Source of the DNA: CAYZMH01 sp964479445
GTDB lineage: Bacteria > Bacteroidota > Bacteroidia > Bacteroidales > GCA-2748055
Assembly: GCA_964479445.1 (NCBI GenBank)
Contig: CAYZMH010000062.1
Coordinates: forward strand, 1-22,309
Length of the DNA stretch: 22,309 nucleotides
Direction: 5' to 3'
Made by a program: the position numbers and the translations under genes. This document shows positions 1-8,662 of this stretch, piece after piece (the first letter of the stretch is position 1; each line of letters opens with the position of its first letter). Under the pieces are notes generated by a model. The model worked only from the letters and a program-made list of their open reading frames with translations, was not told where the DNA came from and did not search any database.

Positions 1-2186
1 ATAGCCTGGCCGCCAAACGTCTCCGTTTCATAGACCACGTTGCCCGATACATCGGTGATCTTCACGGTGGTCTCCTCCACCAGGCCGGAGATGGCAATTT
101 CTCCCCGGTAATCGGGTCGTACCGGGTTCGGGAACACCTTTACATCCGAGTAATTCGTAGCACCCTCGGTTGCTTCACCGCGGAAAGAGATCATTCCCCT
201 GTCGGTCCCGAAGAAGACCTCCCCGTTCTCTCCGTTCACACAGATGTCGGTGATGGAGTTGGAGAGGAGCGGACTGTTACTTTCGTTGAAGTTGTATATC
301 TGTTCAAGTCCGTTCTCCGAAACCAGGAAAGCACCCCCGTTTTCCGTACCGAGCCATTTACGGTTTGCCCCGTCCACCTCGATGCAGGTCACTTTCTGGG
401 TTTGAAGCAGGGGATCACCCAACCCGGAGTCGTCGTTCCGGGGAACAATGATCTCCTGCGCGTAGAGCCGGTCTTCGGTGAACAGGCGGGACGGACTGTA
501 ATATACCAGGATTCCCTGGTTGGTTCCGAGCCAGATATTCCCGTTCTGATCCTCCGCCATGGAATATACTTCGTTGGTGATCACTTTCCCGTTTTCATCC
601 TCCACGCTGACAAGCTTATATGTATCATCGTCCTCGTTGTCGATCGTGCCGCTGATATCCATGGCAAACAGTCCGTTCCCCCTGGGAATATACGACCAGA
701 TATACCCGTCCCGGGTTACCAGCACCTCGCCCAGTGCCGGGAAATCAGAGAGGAGTCCGTCCACCGAAAAACTTTTCCACGACCCGTCTGCTCTCCTCAC
801 CGAAACCGGCTCGGACACCCCGGTGTTGGTCATCCACAAATTGTTTTGCTGATCAAAGGCAATTCCCCCGATACGCACCGCTTCGCCACCTGGAATGATA
901 TTTTGAAGCGAACTGTTGGATTCATTATAGACGTTGATGATCTTCTCATCCCGGTACTCAAGCAACCCGTATCCCCAGGTTCCGCCGAAAAGGTGAACCG
1001 GATCACCGGGGTGCACCGCCAGGGAGAGAATATCCCGGTACTCGTAATTGATGTTCGACCGCCAGCGCTGATTCCTGTAAGTATAGAGGGAAGCGGACTG
1101 GAACAGGTTGTTATAAGCCCGGTTTACCCCTCCCGGTACGGCAAATACGACCCCGTCTGCAGAAGTGATATCATAGACGTTGGATGAGTACGGACCATTG
1201 GGTCGATAGGTATTCTCGCCGTCACTCCCATAGTACACCATCCCTTTCCCGAAATCAGCAACCCAGAGGTTCCCCTCCCGGTCAAGTCCGGCCGACCTCG
1301 GACTCCCCGCTGTCAGCACATCAGCAAGCAGCAGGTTATCGTTGATGGTAAACACCGACTGATTGCCGGTAACCACAAGGAGATCCTCCTCCACCCTGAT
1401 TTCATACAACTCCTCATCAGAAATACCCGTAAACTCCTTCCACGTATCATTCTCCAGGTAATAGAGCTTATCCGGCTCCCCGTTTGTCCCCTCGTACACC
1501 GTAAAGAGGGCTCCGGCATAAGACGCTATGCCGGAATAGAAGGCACCGGGTTCCGGAAGATCTTCCAGCAGCTGCCAGGTGTTGAAATCGATCAAAAACG
1601 GATGGTCTTTCTCCGCAAAACGGATCCCTTCTGCTGTAGCAGCATACAGGTAGGTATTATCAGAGGCAACCTGGTTGATACGCAGTGCATCACCCTGGTC
1701 CCCGATATAGTAGGTATCGGTAATCTCATATTTCTCAAGGTCCAGCACAACAATTCCGAATCCGCAGGACAACAGCGCTTTATGATCCTCGAAATAGATG
1801 TTGTAAATGGTTTTATCTCCGGGGATCTGTTTTTTATAGATATCGGGAATATTGATGATTTCGTTATCCTTCAGAATATCGATGTTGGCGTTGTTAAAAG
1901 CAAGCAGGGCAAGCTGATCGTCATCGCTCCAATTCATGGTGGTCACCCCGTTATCCGATAACCCCTCCGTTTTTGTCAGGGTATTGATGCTGTTATCCGC
2001 CTGATCGAAATAAAAGAGTCCGCCCGTGGAGGAACAGAAAACGCGGTCGGGGGCAACCATGATCTTCGTGCAGTAGTAGTAAGGCAGATGGGTTTGCCAC
2101 CCACCGATGGGAACCTGCCCAAAAACCCCGGCGGAAAATAGTCCGGCCGCCAGCAGCACCCCCGGTATGAGACTTGACTTTTTCAT
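1..2186 (-). CDS. porZ: PorZ-like type IX secretion system component (3' end beyond window)
   Basis: The minus strand is open from ATG 2186 to the left edge (728 codons, no stop), so the C-terminus is missing. A signal peptide (about residues 1-23, ending VFG/QVP) is followed by a long beta-propeller-like region with repeated blades such as VFCSSTGGLFYFD, LWVADFGKGMVYYG and IWLGTNQGILVYY. From about residue 678 a sorting-domain-like end begins (VKVFPNPVRPDYRGEI, then VKITDVSGNVVYET and GGQA). In the family, PorZ is a cell-surface protein with two propellers and a C-terminal domain resembling the T9SS sorting signal. It acts with the sortase PorU in attaching secreted cargo to A-LPS in Porphyromonas. 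Its usual length is near 770 residues, so about 50 are probably cut off. It lies 65 bp behind rdgB and may be cotranscribed. A generic propeller protein with a T9SS tail is the alternative. Confidence 0.85.
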   Translation of the reverse strand, partial: MKKSSLIPGVLLAAGLFSAGVFGQVPIGGWQTHLPYYYCTKIMVAPDRVFCSSTGGLFYFDQADNSINTLTKTEGLSDNGVTTMNWSDDDQLALLAFNNANIDILKDNEIINIPDIYKKQIPGDKTIYNIYFEDHKALLSCGFGIVVLDLEKYEITDTYYIGDQGDALRINQVASDNTYLYAATAEGIRFAEKDHPFLIDFNTWQLLEDLPEPGAFYSGIASYAGALFTVYEGTNGEPDKLYYLENDTWKEFTGISDEELYEIRVEEDLLVVTGNQSVFTINDNLLLADVLTAGSPRSAGLDREGNLWVADFGKGMVYYGSDGENTYRPNGPYSSNVYDITSADGVVFAVPGGVNRAYNNLFQSASLYTYRNQRWRSNINYEYRDILSLAVHPGDPVHLFGGTWGYGLLEYRDEKIINVYNESNSSLQNIIPGGEAVRIGGIAFDQQNNLWMTNTGVSEPVSVRRADGSWKSFSVDGLLSDFPALGEVLVTRDGYIWSYIPRGNGLFAMDISGTIDNEDDDTYKLVSVEDENGKVITNEVYSMAEDQNGNIWLGTNQGILVYYSPSRLFTEDRLYAQEIIVPRNDDSGLGDPLLQTQKVTCIEVDGANRKWLGTENGGAFLVSENGLEQIYNFNESNSPLLSNSITDICVNGENGEVFFGTDRGMISFRGEATEGATNYSDVKVFPNPVRPDYRGEIAISGLVEETTVKITDVSGNVVYETETFGGQA

Positions 2187-2251
2187 CGGGTAATGTGATT
2201 TTCTAATAGTACGGAAAAAACAGGCACTTAGTACCCATCTGACAAGATATG

Positions 2252-2848
2252 TTACTTTTTCAGGAATTCAACCAGCCCACGCATGGCGTTGGCGCGATGA
2301 CTGATACGATTTTTCAGGGAAAGATCCATCTCGGCAAACGAACGATCGTAACCATCTGGGTGAAAAACCGGGTCATACCCGAATCCCTCCTCACCCGACG
2401 GACTCGTTGCAATGTGCCCCTGGACCTCCCCCTCGAACAAATACTCCTGCCCGTCCATGATCAGGGCGATCACCGTCCGGAACCTGGCCCTGCGGTTGGA
2501 CTCCCCATTCATCATTTCCAGGAGCTTCCTGATGTTTCCGGCTGTCACCTCCATGGAGTCGTATACCGGCTCCCCCATCCGTGAGTAGCGTGCCGAGTAA
2601 ACCCCCGGGGCACCACCCAGTGCATCCACCTCCAGTCCCGTATCATCCGCAAAACAGTTGACCCCGTATTTCCCGTAAATATACCGGGCTTTTTGAAGTG
2701 CATTGCCTTCGAGCGTCTCCTGCTCTTCGGGGATCTCTTCCCGTATGCCCCGCTCCCTGAGGCCGGATACGGCAAACCGGTCCTTTAGCAATTCCCGTAT
2801 CTCGTTCAGCTTATGCGGATTATTTGTCGCAAAAACCAGTTCTTCCAT
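2252..2848 (-). CDS. rdgB: RdgB/HAM1 noncanonical purine NTP pyrophosphatase
   Basis: This 198-residue enzyme hydrolyses dITP, ITP and XTP to the monophosphate and PPi, removing deaminated purines from the nucleotide pool in the cytoplasm. The N-terminal nucleotide-binding motif is FATNNPHKLNEI (residues 6-17). The acidic catalytic segment is FADDTGLEVDAL (D68/D69) followed by PGVYSARY. GFGYDPVF and the C-terminal SHRANA signature are also present, and the length is normal for the family. An in-frame upstream ATG at 2890 would add 14 residues, but those codons are the terminator hairpin and T-run of the preceding gene, so ATG 2848 is preferred. It lies between usp and porZ on the same strand; no convincing TAnnTTTG element was seen directly upstream. 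Confidence 0.95.
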   Translation of the reverse strand: MEELVFATNNPHKLNEIRELLKDRFAVSGLRERGIREEIPEEQETLEGNALQKARYIYGKYGVNCFADDTGLEVDALGGAPGVYSARYSRMGEPVYDSMEVTAGNIRKLLEMMNGESNRRARFRTVIALIMDGQEYLFEGEVQGHIATSPSGEEGFGYDPVFHPDGYDRSFAEMDLSLKNRISHRANAMRGLVEFLKK

Positions 2849-2850
2849 AC

Positions 2851-2881
2851 TTATAAAAAAAAAGGCCGCAGAAACGGCCTT
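2851..2881 (-). terminator. Rho-independent terminator of usp
   Basis: A 7-bp stem AAGGCCG/CGGCCTT (2862-2868 with 2875-2881) encloses a 6-nt loop. On the minus strand it is followed at once by a long T-run, the normal arrangement for intrinsic termination. It lies between the usp stop (2906) and the rdgB start (2848), so rdgB must rely on read-through or its own promoter. Confidence 0.85.
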
Positions 2882-2905
2882 GCTATCCATATCAGAGTTC
2901 GGTTC

Positions 2906-3751
2906 TCAGGCACTCCCGGTAGCGCGAAATCCACCGGTTATTCTCATGGGCCGGGGATTGATGCACATAACCGGAAGGTTATGCTTGTTGGCTATAATGT
3001 ATTGCTCCGGGGCACCAAAAAAATAGTCCACCCAGTTGATGTCCCGGGTGGTCATGATCAATACCATATCAAAATCGTTTCCAAAGGCATACTCCACCAC
3101 CTCCTTCTTAAATTTCTTCTTCCCGGGAGCGGTCACAATTTCGTAATCCACATCCTGACTCCGCAGGTAGGTTTCTATATACTTGATATTGGAAATGATT
3201 TTCCGCTTAAACCCTTTATCCTTCACCCTGGATTTAAAAATCGTAAACCGGGCTTCGAAGTTGTGAGCCAGGTAATAGATCCAGTTTGCCTTCTCCTTGT
3301 TCTCCGATTTAAAATCGATCGGCAACAGGATAGAATCGATCTGGTCCTTTTTAGGCGCATCCTGGATCACCAGGAACGGGATCCTGGAAGAGACCACCAC
3401 CCGGAGTGCCTTGCTTCCAAACAGTTTTTGTGCCCCTTTCATCCCGTGGGTTCCCATAATGATCATCTCGGCTTTCTGCTCCTTTGCCGTCTCCCCGATC
3501 GTCTTGAAAATACTGCCCGAACGAACAAGATGACCCGGATGCACACCATGCTCCGCCTCCAGTTTGGCAGCTGATTCTATCAATTCTTTCTCTTTGCCCG
3601 CTTCATCTTTCTCCTCGGGAACAATATGCAGTAACAACACCTTCCTGTTCAGGATTTTGGAAAAATTTACAGCATGCCTGAAGGCATTCTCCGCCACATG
3701 TGAGAAATCCCAGGGCACAATGATAGGCCGTTCTGACTTTTCCATAGACAA
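2906..3751 (-). CDS. Universal stress protein, tandem UspA domains
   Basis: This 281-residue cytoplasmic protein has two Usp domains. The N-terminal one (about 8-130) starts with IIVPWDFSHVAENAFRHA and contains the ATP-loop motif GTHGMKGAQKLFGS followed by SSRIPFLVIQ. The C-terminal one (about 137-265) starts SILLPIDFKSENKEKA, lacks an evident G-x2-G ATP loop and ends in NLPVMCINP. The loop has eight residues between the second G and GS, where the textbook motif has nine; this spacing also seems common in Bacteroidota members. Usp proteins bind nucleotides and modulate stress or starvation responses; the specific partner cannot be told. A second possible start (Met3) lies two codons in. It is divergent from the sensor cyclase across 95 bp and ends at a clear terminator. 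Confidence 0.9.
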   Translation of the reverse strand: MSMEKSERPIIVPWDFSHVAENAFRHAVNFSKILNRKVLLLHIVPEEKDEAGKEKELIESAAKLEAEHGVHPGHLVRSGSIFKTIGETAKEQKAEMIIMGTHGMKGAQKLFGSKALRVVVSSRIPFLVIQDAPKKDQIDSILLPIDFKSENKEKANWIYYLAHNFEARFTIFKSRVKDKGFKRKIISNIKYIETYLRSQDVDYEIVTAPGKKKFKKEVVEYAFGNDFDMVLIMTTRDINWVDYFFGAPEQYIIANKHNLPVMCINPRPMRITGGFRATGSA

Positions 3752-3796
3752 TTCTGGTTTTAATTTTACATTTTCAGCTGTTCTGAAATAAATGAT

Positions 3797-3804
3797 TAAT
3801 TTTG
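3797..3804 (+). promoter_or_regulatory. Putative -7 element for the sensor cyclase
   Basis: TAATTTTG fits the Bacteroidota TAnnTTTG -7 consensus. The matching -33 region holds only TTTT (3771-3774), so the match is partial. It would give a leader of about 35 nt before ATG 3847. Confidence 0.5.
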
Positions 3805-3823
3805 ATTGGATCTACCTTCTAAA

Positions 3824-3835
3824 CGGATGCATCCG
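3824..3835. repeat. Perfect 12-bp palindrome in the usp/cyclase divergent region
   Basis: CGGATGCATCCG reads the same on both strands. It lies 20 bp downstream of the putative -7 element and 11 bp before the cyclase ATG, so it would sit in the early transcribed region. This is a good position for a repressor operator, or for a small mRNA hairpin masking the start. It does not resemble the TGTGA/TCACA half-sites of Crp. Confidence 0.5.
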
Positions 3836-3846
3836 CAGAACAAGTT

Positions 3847-6800
3847 ATGAATTTATTTTTCAAGTCATATAGAATTTATTTTATTTTTTTTCTTTTCATA
3901 ACTTGCCAAACCTCCGCATTTAGTGGCACTCAAGGCAATACCCCCCGGTATTGCACTCCCCGCATCCTCTCCTATGATCTCCCCAACTCCCTGTTGCGCA
4001 GTCCGAATGTATCCCTTGTAAGGGATGCTGAAGGCAGGCTGTTCCTCGGTAAAACCAATGGTATTTTTGCCCTCGACGGCTCATCGGTGCATCACCTTCC
4101 GTTAAACGGACCGGTTCATCTTGCCCGAACCACCGGCGGAACCCTCTTTTATTTGGCCGCTAATGACTTTGGCAAGATTTATTACAATCCCTACACCGGC
4201 CTCCGCAAAGAGTCCCTCGTGCATACCATTCAGACACCCTACAACTTTTTCCGGCCACGCCAGCTTGCCGCCCTTGGCGAAACCCTCTTTATGGCCACTT
4301 CCGAAGGAGTGTTCGTTTACACGGAACAAAAACCTCTGCATTTCCTGTTCAACCGTGCTCCGGTCAAACTCTTCAAAAGCGGTAACCGTATTTTTATTTC
4401 GGCAAAAAAGGAGGGGCTTTTTCACTGGGACCAGAACACGTTTAAAATGGTTTTACCTCCCGAAGCCACCGGGAAAGTTGAAATATGCGGAATTGCGGAA
4501 GGAGACGACCTGGCAAGAATATTTCTCTCCGATGGCAGCTGCATCAAACTAAGCGGTTTTGAAAAAGAGATTTACCGCAGGGAACGAAGCCAATGGACCG
4601 ACAAACAGCTCAGCCAGGTGGAACAGGTCTCCGATTCACTGTTCCTGTGGAGCACCGGGGATCATAAGCTTTTCATCGTTAATGCACGCAAAGAGGTGGT
4701 TACTGAACTAACCGGTTCCGGCCACATTCCGGGTAACTCCCTCAGAACACTTGTTCAGAACGATGAACATAGCTACTGGATGCTATTCGATTTCAATCTC
4801 CTGAAACTGGAGTACCCCTCCGTCTCCTATACCCTGGAATTCCGATCCCAACATACCGGCAGACCCCTGAATGCAACGATGAGTGGTGACCGTCTCTTCC
4901 TGGGTACTACCCGCGGTCTGTTTTGCATTACCCCGCAGGGAGAAAAAAGCTGGTCGCTCAGCGATAACTACGCCGGTAACGGAGAGTACATTCACCTTTT
5001 CGATACCATCGGGGGCGCTCTCTTTGCAGCCGGTAACAAAAACCTCTACAGGATAGAGGGAGATAACCAGTACAGGATAGACCGGGGAAGTTATCACTGC
5101 CTCAAAGCAACCGGGAAAAATACCCTTTTTGCCTCAACACAGGAGGGTTTTTCACGGTATCAATACTCGGGGTCATCCTGGCGGAAACGGATCATCAATC
5201 CGGAAATTATTTACGCCCACTCACTGCTCACCCATGATGATAAAATATGGTTCATTGATAACGGAAAGACCCTCTTTACCTGTAACCTGCAGGGTAAGGA
5301 ATTGAAAGAGATATCCACTCCGGGAACGACTCCATTGCAGGGCCTGATCGTAATCAATGATCATCTCTTTCTCCGGGATAAGAACAGGATATGGACCCGG
5401 GTGGATGCAGAAAAAAGAAAGTTTGAAGCCTATGCAGGGAATATTCCCGTGAGCGAGATTATGGATGCGGATTTTGTAAAACTTTCCGGTCAGAATCTCT
5501 GGGTGATCTATAATCACTCCTCCTCGGTCTGCATCAAAACTTTCCATCCCGATAAAGGATTCTCTCCGTATTGCAGCTTTACTCAAAGCAATGATTTAAA
5601 ACGGATAACCGGCATTGACCAGGCAGACAGCATGCTATGGATAACCGGTCAGGAAAAACTGGTGCGTATTCACCTGGATCAGATCCCCACTCACCATACC
5701 GAGGCCATTCGCATTGAAAAAGTACTGTCCGCTCCCTCCGGGAAATCAGGCCCGAAAAAAATTCCTCAACCGGTACGCCCCGGGAAAACCCTTGATTACA
5801 GCAGCAATAGCGTTTCGTTTTACCTGGCCGACAAATCGTTTCAACTGGATCCGGAAACTATCTATCGCTACCGGTTATCCAATGTGCAGGAGGAGTGGTC
5901 TGACTGGAGTGAACAACCGGTGATCAGGTTCCCCAACCTGAAAGAAAATACCTACCGTTTCGAGGCTCAGTCACGATCCATGTTCGGACACATGTCAGAA
6001 CCCGTTCAATTCGGCTTTAGCATTAATCCTCCCGTCTATCGCACCTGGTACGCATACACCCTCTACATATTGCTGCTGGCAATGGTCCTGTTTTTACTTC
6101 ACAAATGGAGACTGTTGAACATGCGGAAAGTAGAGACGCGCGCGGAAGCCCGGATAAAGGATAAAATGGACCTGCTCGTCCGCGAAAAAGAGGAATCAGA
6201 ACGACTGGTAGCCGATATCTTCCCGAAAGTCACGGCCAACGAACTCAAAACACGCGGACGTGCCAAATGGGAAAAATACGAAATGGCCACCGTGCTTTTC
6301 AGCGATATCCAGGGATTTACACGCATTGCCGAGGAGATGAACCCGGAACTGCTGATCGATGAGCTGGATAAATTCTTCTTTCACTTCGATTCCGTGGTGG
6401 ATAAATACAATATCGAAAAGATTAAAACCATCGGAGATGCCTACATGGCAGCCGGCGGGATCCCGGAAAAAAACAATACAAACCCGGTTGAAGTGGTCCT
6501 TGCAGCCCTCGAGATGCAAAACTATATGCAGGACTTGAAAAAGACCAAAGCCGATATATGGGACCTGCGTATCGGAATCCATACCGGACCGGTCATAGCC
6601 GGTGTGGTCGGACATAAAAAACTCTCCTACGACATATGGGGCGATACAGTAAATACCGCATCCCGAATGGAATCATCGGGAACTGCAGGAAAGGTGAACA
6701 TTTCCGGTATCACCTACTCCATGGTTAAAGAGTATTTCCTGTGCGAGTACCGGGGAAAACTCCCGGTGAAATACAAAGGAAATATTGATATGTATTATGT

Positions 6801-7458
6801 AACCGGACTCCGTCCCGAACTTTCCATTGACCTGAAAGGAATCCCCAACCGGCGGTTCTTCCTTAAAATCCAGCTGCTGCGACTCTCCGACGTGGAGGAC
6901 AAAATATTCAGCGAACTGCTCAGCGATTTGCCGGATGACCTCCATTTTCATACGATCAGTCACATGAGACGCGTGTACCGCCATACCGAATTACTGTGCA
7001 GGTCTGAAAACATCGCCGAAGAAGATACCCTTCTGACAATCACTGCCTCCCTCTTTATGTTTACGGGTATCATACATAATTATGACAATTTTGAGAACCG
7101 CTCTGTGGTCATAGCCCGGGAGATGCTGCCCCACTTCAAGTACACGGATAAACAAATTGATACGATCACCAACCTGATCCTTGCTGTAAAATACCCGTTC
7201 GATCCGCAAAACAAACTGGAGAAAATCCTTATCGACGCCCGAATGGAATACCTGGGACGGCCCGATTATGTAAGAATGTTCAAACTCCTTTTCATGGAAC
7301 TGCGCAGCAGGAAACCAGAAATTACTCCGTCCAGACTGAAGCAGGAGCAGGTCAGTCTCCTGGAGGACTTTTCCTTCTTCACACGGGGAGCACAGCGGCT
7401 CCGGGAGATAAGCGGATTGGAACAGATCAGGCGACTGGAAGCCGAGGAACACCTATAA
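3847..7458 (+). CDS. Membrane sensor adenylate cyclase: propeller, Y_Y_Y, TM, class III cyclase, degenerate HD domain
   Basis: This 1203-residue protein has a signal peptide (about 1-27). A periplasmic propeller follows (about 50-630) with divergent blades such as FLGKTNGIFALDG, FMATSEGVFVYTE, FLGTTRGLFCITP and FASTQEGFSRYQY. A Y_Y_Y-type Ig-like domain spans about 645-728, a single TM helix about 734-752 and a charged signalling helix about 755-805. The class III cyclase domain covers about 810-990. Metal-binding Asp are D820 (FSDIQGFT) and D864 (KTIGDAYMA). The base-selecting pair K860/D929 favours ATP over GTP, and N936 and R940 (in YDIWGDTVNTASRM) are kept, so it should form an active homodimer making cAMP. 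An HD-like C-terminus (about 1019-1190) has lost key metal ligands. The periplasmic ligand is unknown. The start is the first ATG after the promoter and gives a clean signal peptide. Confidence 0.88.
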   Translation: MNLFFKSYRIYFIFFLFITCQTSAFSGTQGNTPRYCTPRILSYDLPNSLLRSPNVSLVRDAEGRLFLGKTNGIFALDGSSVHHLPLNGPVHLARTTGGTLFYLAANDFGKIYYNPYTGLRKESLVHTIQTPYNFFRPRQLAALGETLFMATSEGVFVYTEQKPLHFLFNRAPVKLFKSGNRIFISAKKEGLFHWDQNTFKMVLPPEATGKVEICGIAEGDDLARIFLSDGSCIKLSGFEKEIYRRERSQWTDKQLSQVEQVSDSLFLWSTGDHKLFIVNARKEVVTELTGSGHIPGNSLRTLVQNDEHSYWMLFDFNLLKLEYPSVSYTLEFRSQHTGRPLNATMSGDRLFLGTTRGLFCITPQGEKSWSLSDNYAGNGEYIHLFDTIGGALFAAGNKNLYRIEGDNQYRIDRGSYHCLKATGKNTLFASTQEGFSRYQYSGSSWRKRIINPEIIYAHSLLTHDDKIWFIDNGKTLFTCNLQGKELKEISTPGTTPLQGLIVINDHLFLRDKNRIWTRVDAEKRKFEAYAGNIPVSEIMDADFVKLSGQNLWVIYNHSSSVCIKTFHPDKGFSPYCSFTQSNDLKRITGIDQADSMLWITGQEKLVRIHLDQIPTHHTEAIRIEKVLSAPSGKSGPKKIPQPVRPGKTLDYSSNSVSFYLADKSFQLDPETIYRYRLSNVQEEWSDWSEQPVIRFPNLKENTYRFEAQSRSMFGHMSEPVQFGFSINPPVYRTWYAYTLYILLLAMVLFLLHKWRLLNMRKVETRAEARIKDKMDLLVREKEESERLVADIFPKVTANELKTRGRAKWEKYEMATVLFSDIQGFTRIAEEMNPELLIDELDKFFFHFDSVVDKYNIEKIKTIGDAYMAAGGIPEKNNTNPVEVVLAALEMQNYMQDLKKTKADIWDLRIGIHTGPVIAGVVGHKKLSYDIWGDTVNTASRMESSGTAGKVNISGITYSMVKEYFLCEYRGKLPVKYKGNIDMYYVTGLRPELSIDLKGIPNRRFFLKIQLLRLSDVEDKIFSELLSDLPDDLHFHTISHMRRVYRHTELLCRSENIAEEDTLLTITASLFMFTGIIHNYDNFENRSVVIAREMLPHFKYTDKQIDTITNLILAVKYPFDPQNKLEKILIDARMEYLGRPDYVRMFKLLFMELRSRKPEITPSRLKQEQVSLLEDFSFFTRGAQRLREISGLEQIRRLEAEEHL

Positions 7459-7486
7459 AACCTTTTTCTATAACATCTTTTCATAA

Positions 7487-7517
7487 TTGCCAGTCACCCC
7501 CCGATTGAGTACATTTG
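7487..7517 (+). promoter_or_regulatory. Bacteroidota-type promoter of ilvE
   Basis: A TTG -33 element (7487-7489) is separated by 20 nt from TACATTTG (7510-7517), a full match to TAnnTTTG. Transcription would begin near 7524, leaving a leader of roughly 28 nt before ATG 7553. It indicates that ilvE is transcribed separately from the cyclase gene. Confidence 0.7.
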
Positions 7518-7552
7518 AGCTGCTGTAATTAACCATAATAAATTTACCTGAT

Positions 7553-8569
7553 ATGAACTTCGACTGGAAAAACCTGGGCTTTGGTATCCGAAAAACCGAC
7601 TATAACGTAAGATGCTATTACAGGGACGGTAAATGGGGAGAGCTGGAGGTCTCCTCGTCCGAAATGATCACCATGCATATGGGAGCTACCTGCCTCCATT
7701 ATGGTCAGGAATCATTTGAAGGACTAAAGGCTTACCGCGGAAAGGACAACAGGATCAGGCTTTTCCGGTACGACGAAAATGCAAAACGGATGCTTACTTC
7801 CGCCAAAGGGATTCTCCTGGCAGAAGTGCCTCAATCCCTTTTTATGGAAGCAATAGAAAAGGTGGTTAAACTGAACGAACACTATGTTCCGCCCCATGGC
7901 ACAGGCGCCTCCCTCTATATCCGTCCTATGCTTATCGGTACCGGTCCGGAAGTAGGCGTAAAACCCGCCAAAGAGTATCTTTTCATGGTATTTGTAATGC
8001 CGGTAGGCCCCTATTTTAAAGAAGGTTTCAAACCGGTTAATATCATGATTTGCCGCGATCACGACCGTGCAGCACCCCTGGGTACCGGTCACCTGAAAGT
8101 CGGAGGTAATTATGCTGCAAGCATGAGCTCCATTGCCCGGGCCCACCAGGAGGGTTTTGCCACCGCACTGTACCTGGATGCACAGGAGAAAAAGTACATC
8201 GATGAATGCGGACCTGCCAATTTTTTCGGGATCAAGAACAACACCTATGTTACCCCCGATTCACACTCCATTCTGCCCTCCATTACCAACAAGAGCCTTA
8301 TGGAACTGGCCCGTGAAATGGGTATGAAGGTGGAGCAACGTCCTGTACCGGTTGAAGAACTACCCGAATTTGAAGAGACCGGAGCCTGCGGAACAGCCGC
8401 AGTGATCACCCCCATCCATAAAATTGCGGACCTGGAAAAAGATGTGGTTTACACTTATGGCCAGGCCGGTAAAGCCGGTAAGGTCACCCAGAAACTATAC
8501 GATACCCTTATCGGGATACAGTACGGTGATGTGGAAGACAAGCATGGGTGGGTTACCATCCTTGAATAA
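7553..8569 (+). CDS. ilvE: Branched-chain amino acid aminotransferase
   Basis: This is a 338-residue fold-type IV PLP enzyme that reversibly transfers the amino group between Leu/Ile/Val and 2-oxoglutarate, the last step of branched-chain amino acid synthesis and first of degradation. The PLP-binding lysine is K182 in GTGHLKVGGNYAAS. The cofactor-contacting Glu is E218 in ECGPANFFGI. The N-terminal segment GATCLHYGQESFEGLKAYR and the C-terminal EETGACGTAAVITPI are typical of the larger BCAT subgroup, as is the length. It has its own promoter, with 94 bp to the cyclase gene before it and 122 bp to ftsX after it. No other branched-chain pathway gene is present nearby. Confidence 0.95.
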   Translation: MNFDWKNLGFGIRKTDYNVRCYYRDGKWGELEVSSSEMITMHMGATCLHYGQESFEGLKAYRGKDNRIRLFRYDENAKRMLTSAKGILLAEVPQSLFMEAIEKVVKLNEHYVPPHGTGASLYIRPMLIGTGPEVGVKPAKEYLFMVFVMPVGPYFKEGFKPVNIMICRDHDRAAPLGTGHLKVGGNYAASMSSIARAHQEGFATALYLDAQEKKYIDECGPANFFGIKNNTYVTPDSHSILPSITNKSLMELAREMGMKVEQRPVPVEELPEFEETGACGTAAVITPIHKIADLEKDVVYTYGQAGKAGKVTQKLYDTLIGIQYGDVEDKHGWVTILE

Positions 8570-8662
8570 GAGGTTTGAGCAGAGAAATCCCTTAATCCGC
8601 TATATTGCAAGGTCATTTCACATAAAGATCACAGGGGGAAAGGACAATTTCATCGATTTTCC

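Noticed and set aside
402..1187. Long plus-strand open frame opposite the left-end gene
   Set aside because: It is antisense to porZ, which has a signal peptide, propeller repeats and a T9SS tail; the plus frame has no recognisable domain.
2849..2890. Longer rdgB start at 2890
   Set aside because: The added codons coincide with the usp terminator stem and T-run; FATNN near residue 6 fits the family when starting at 2848.
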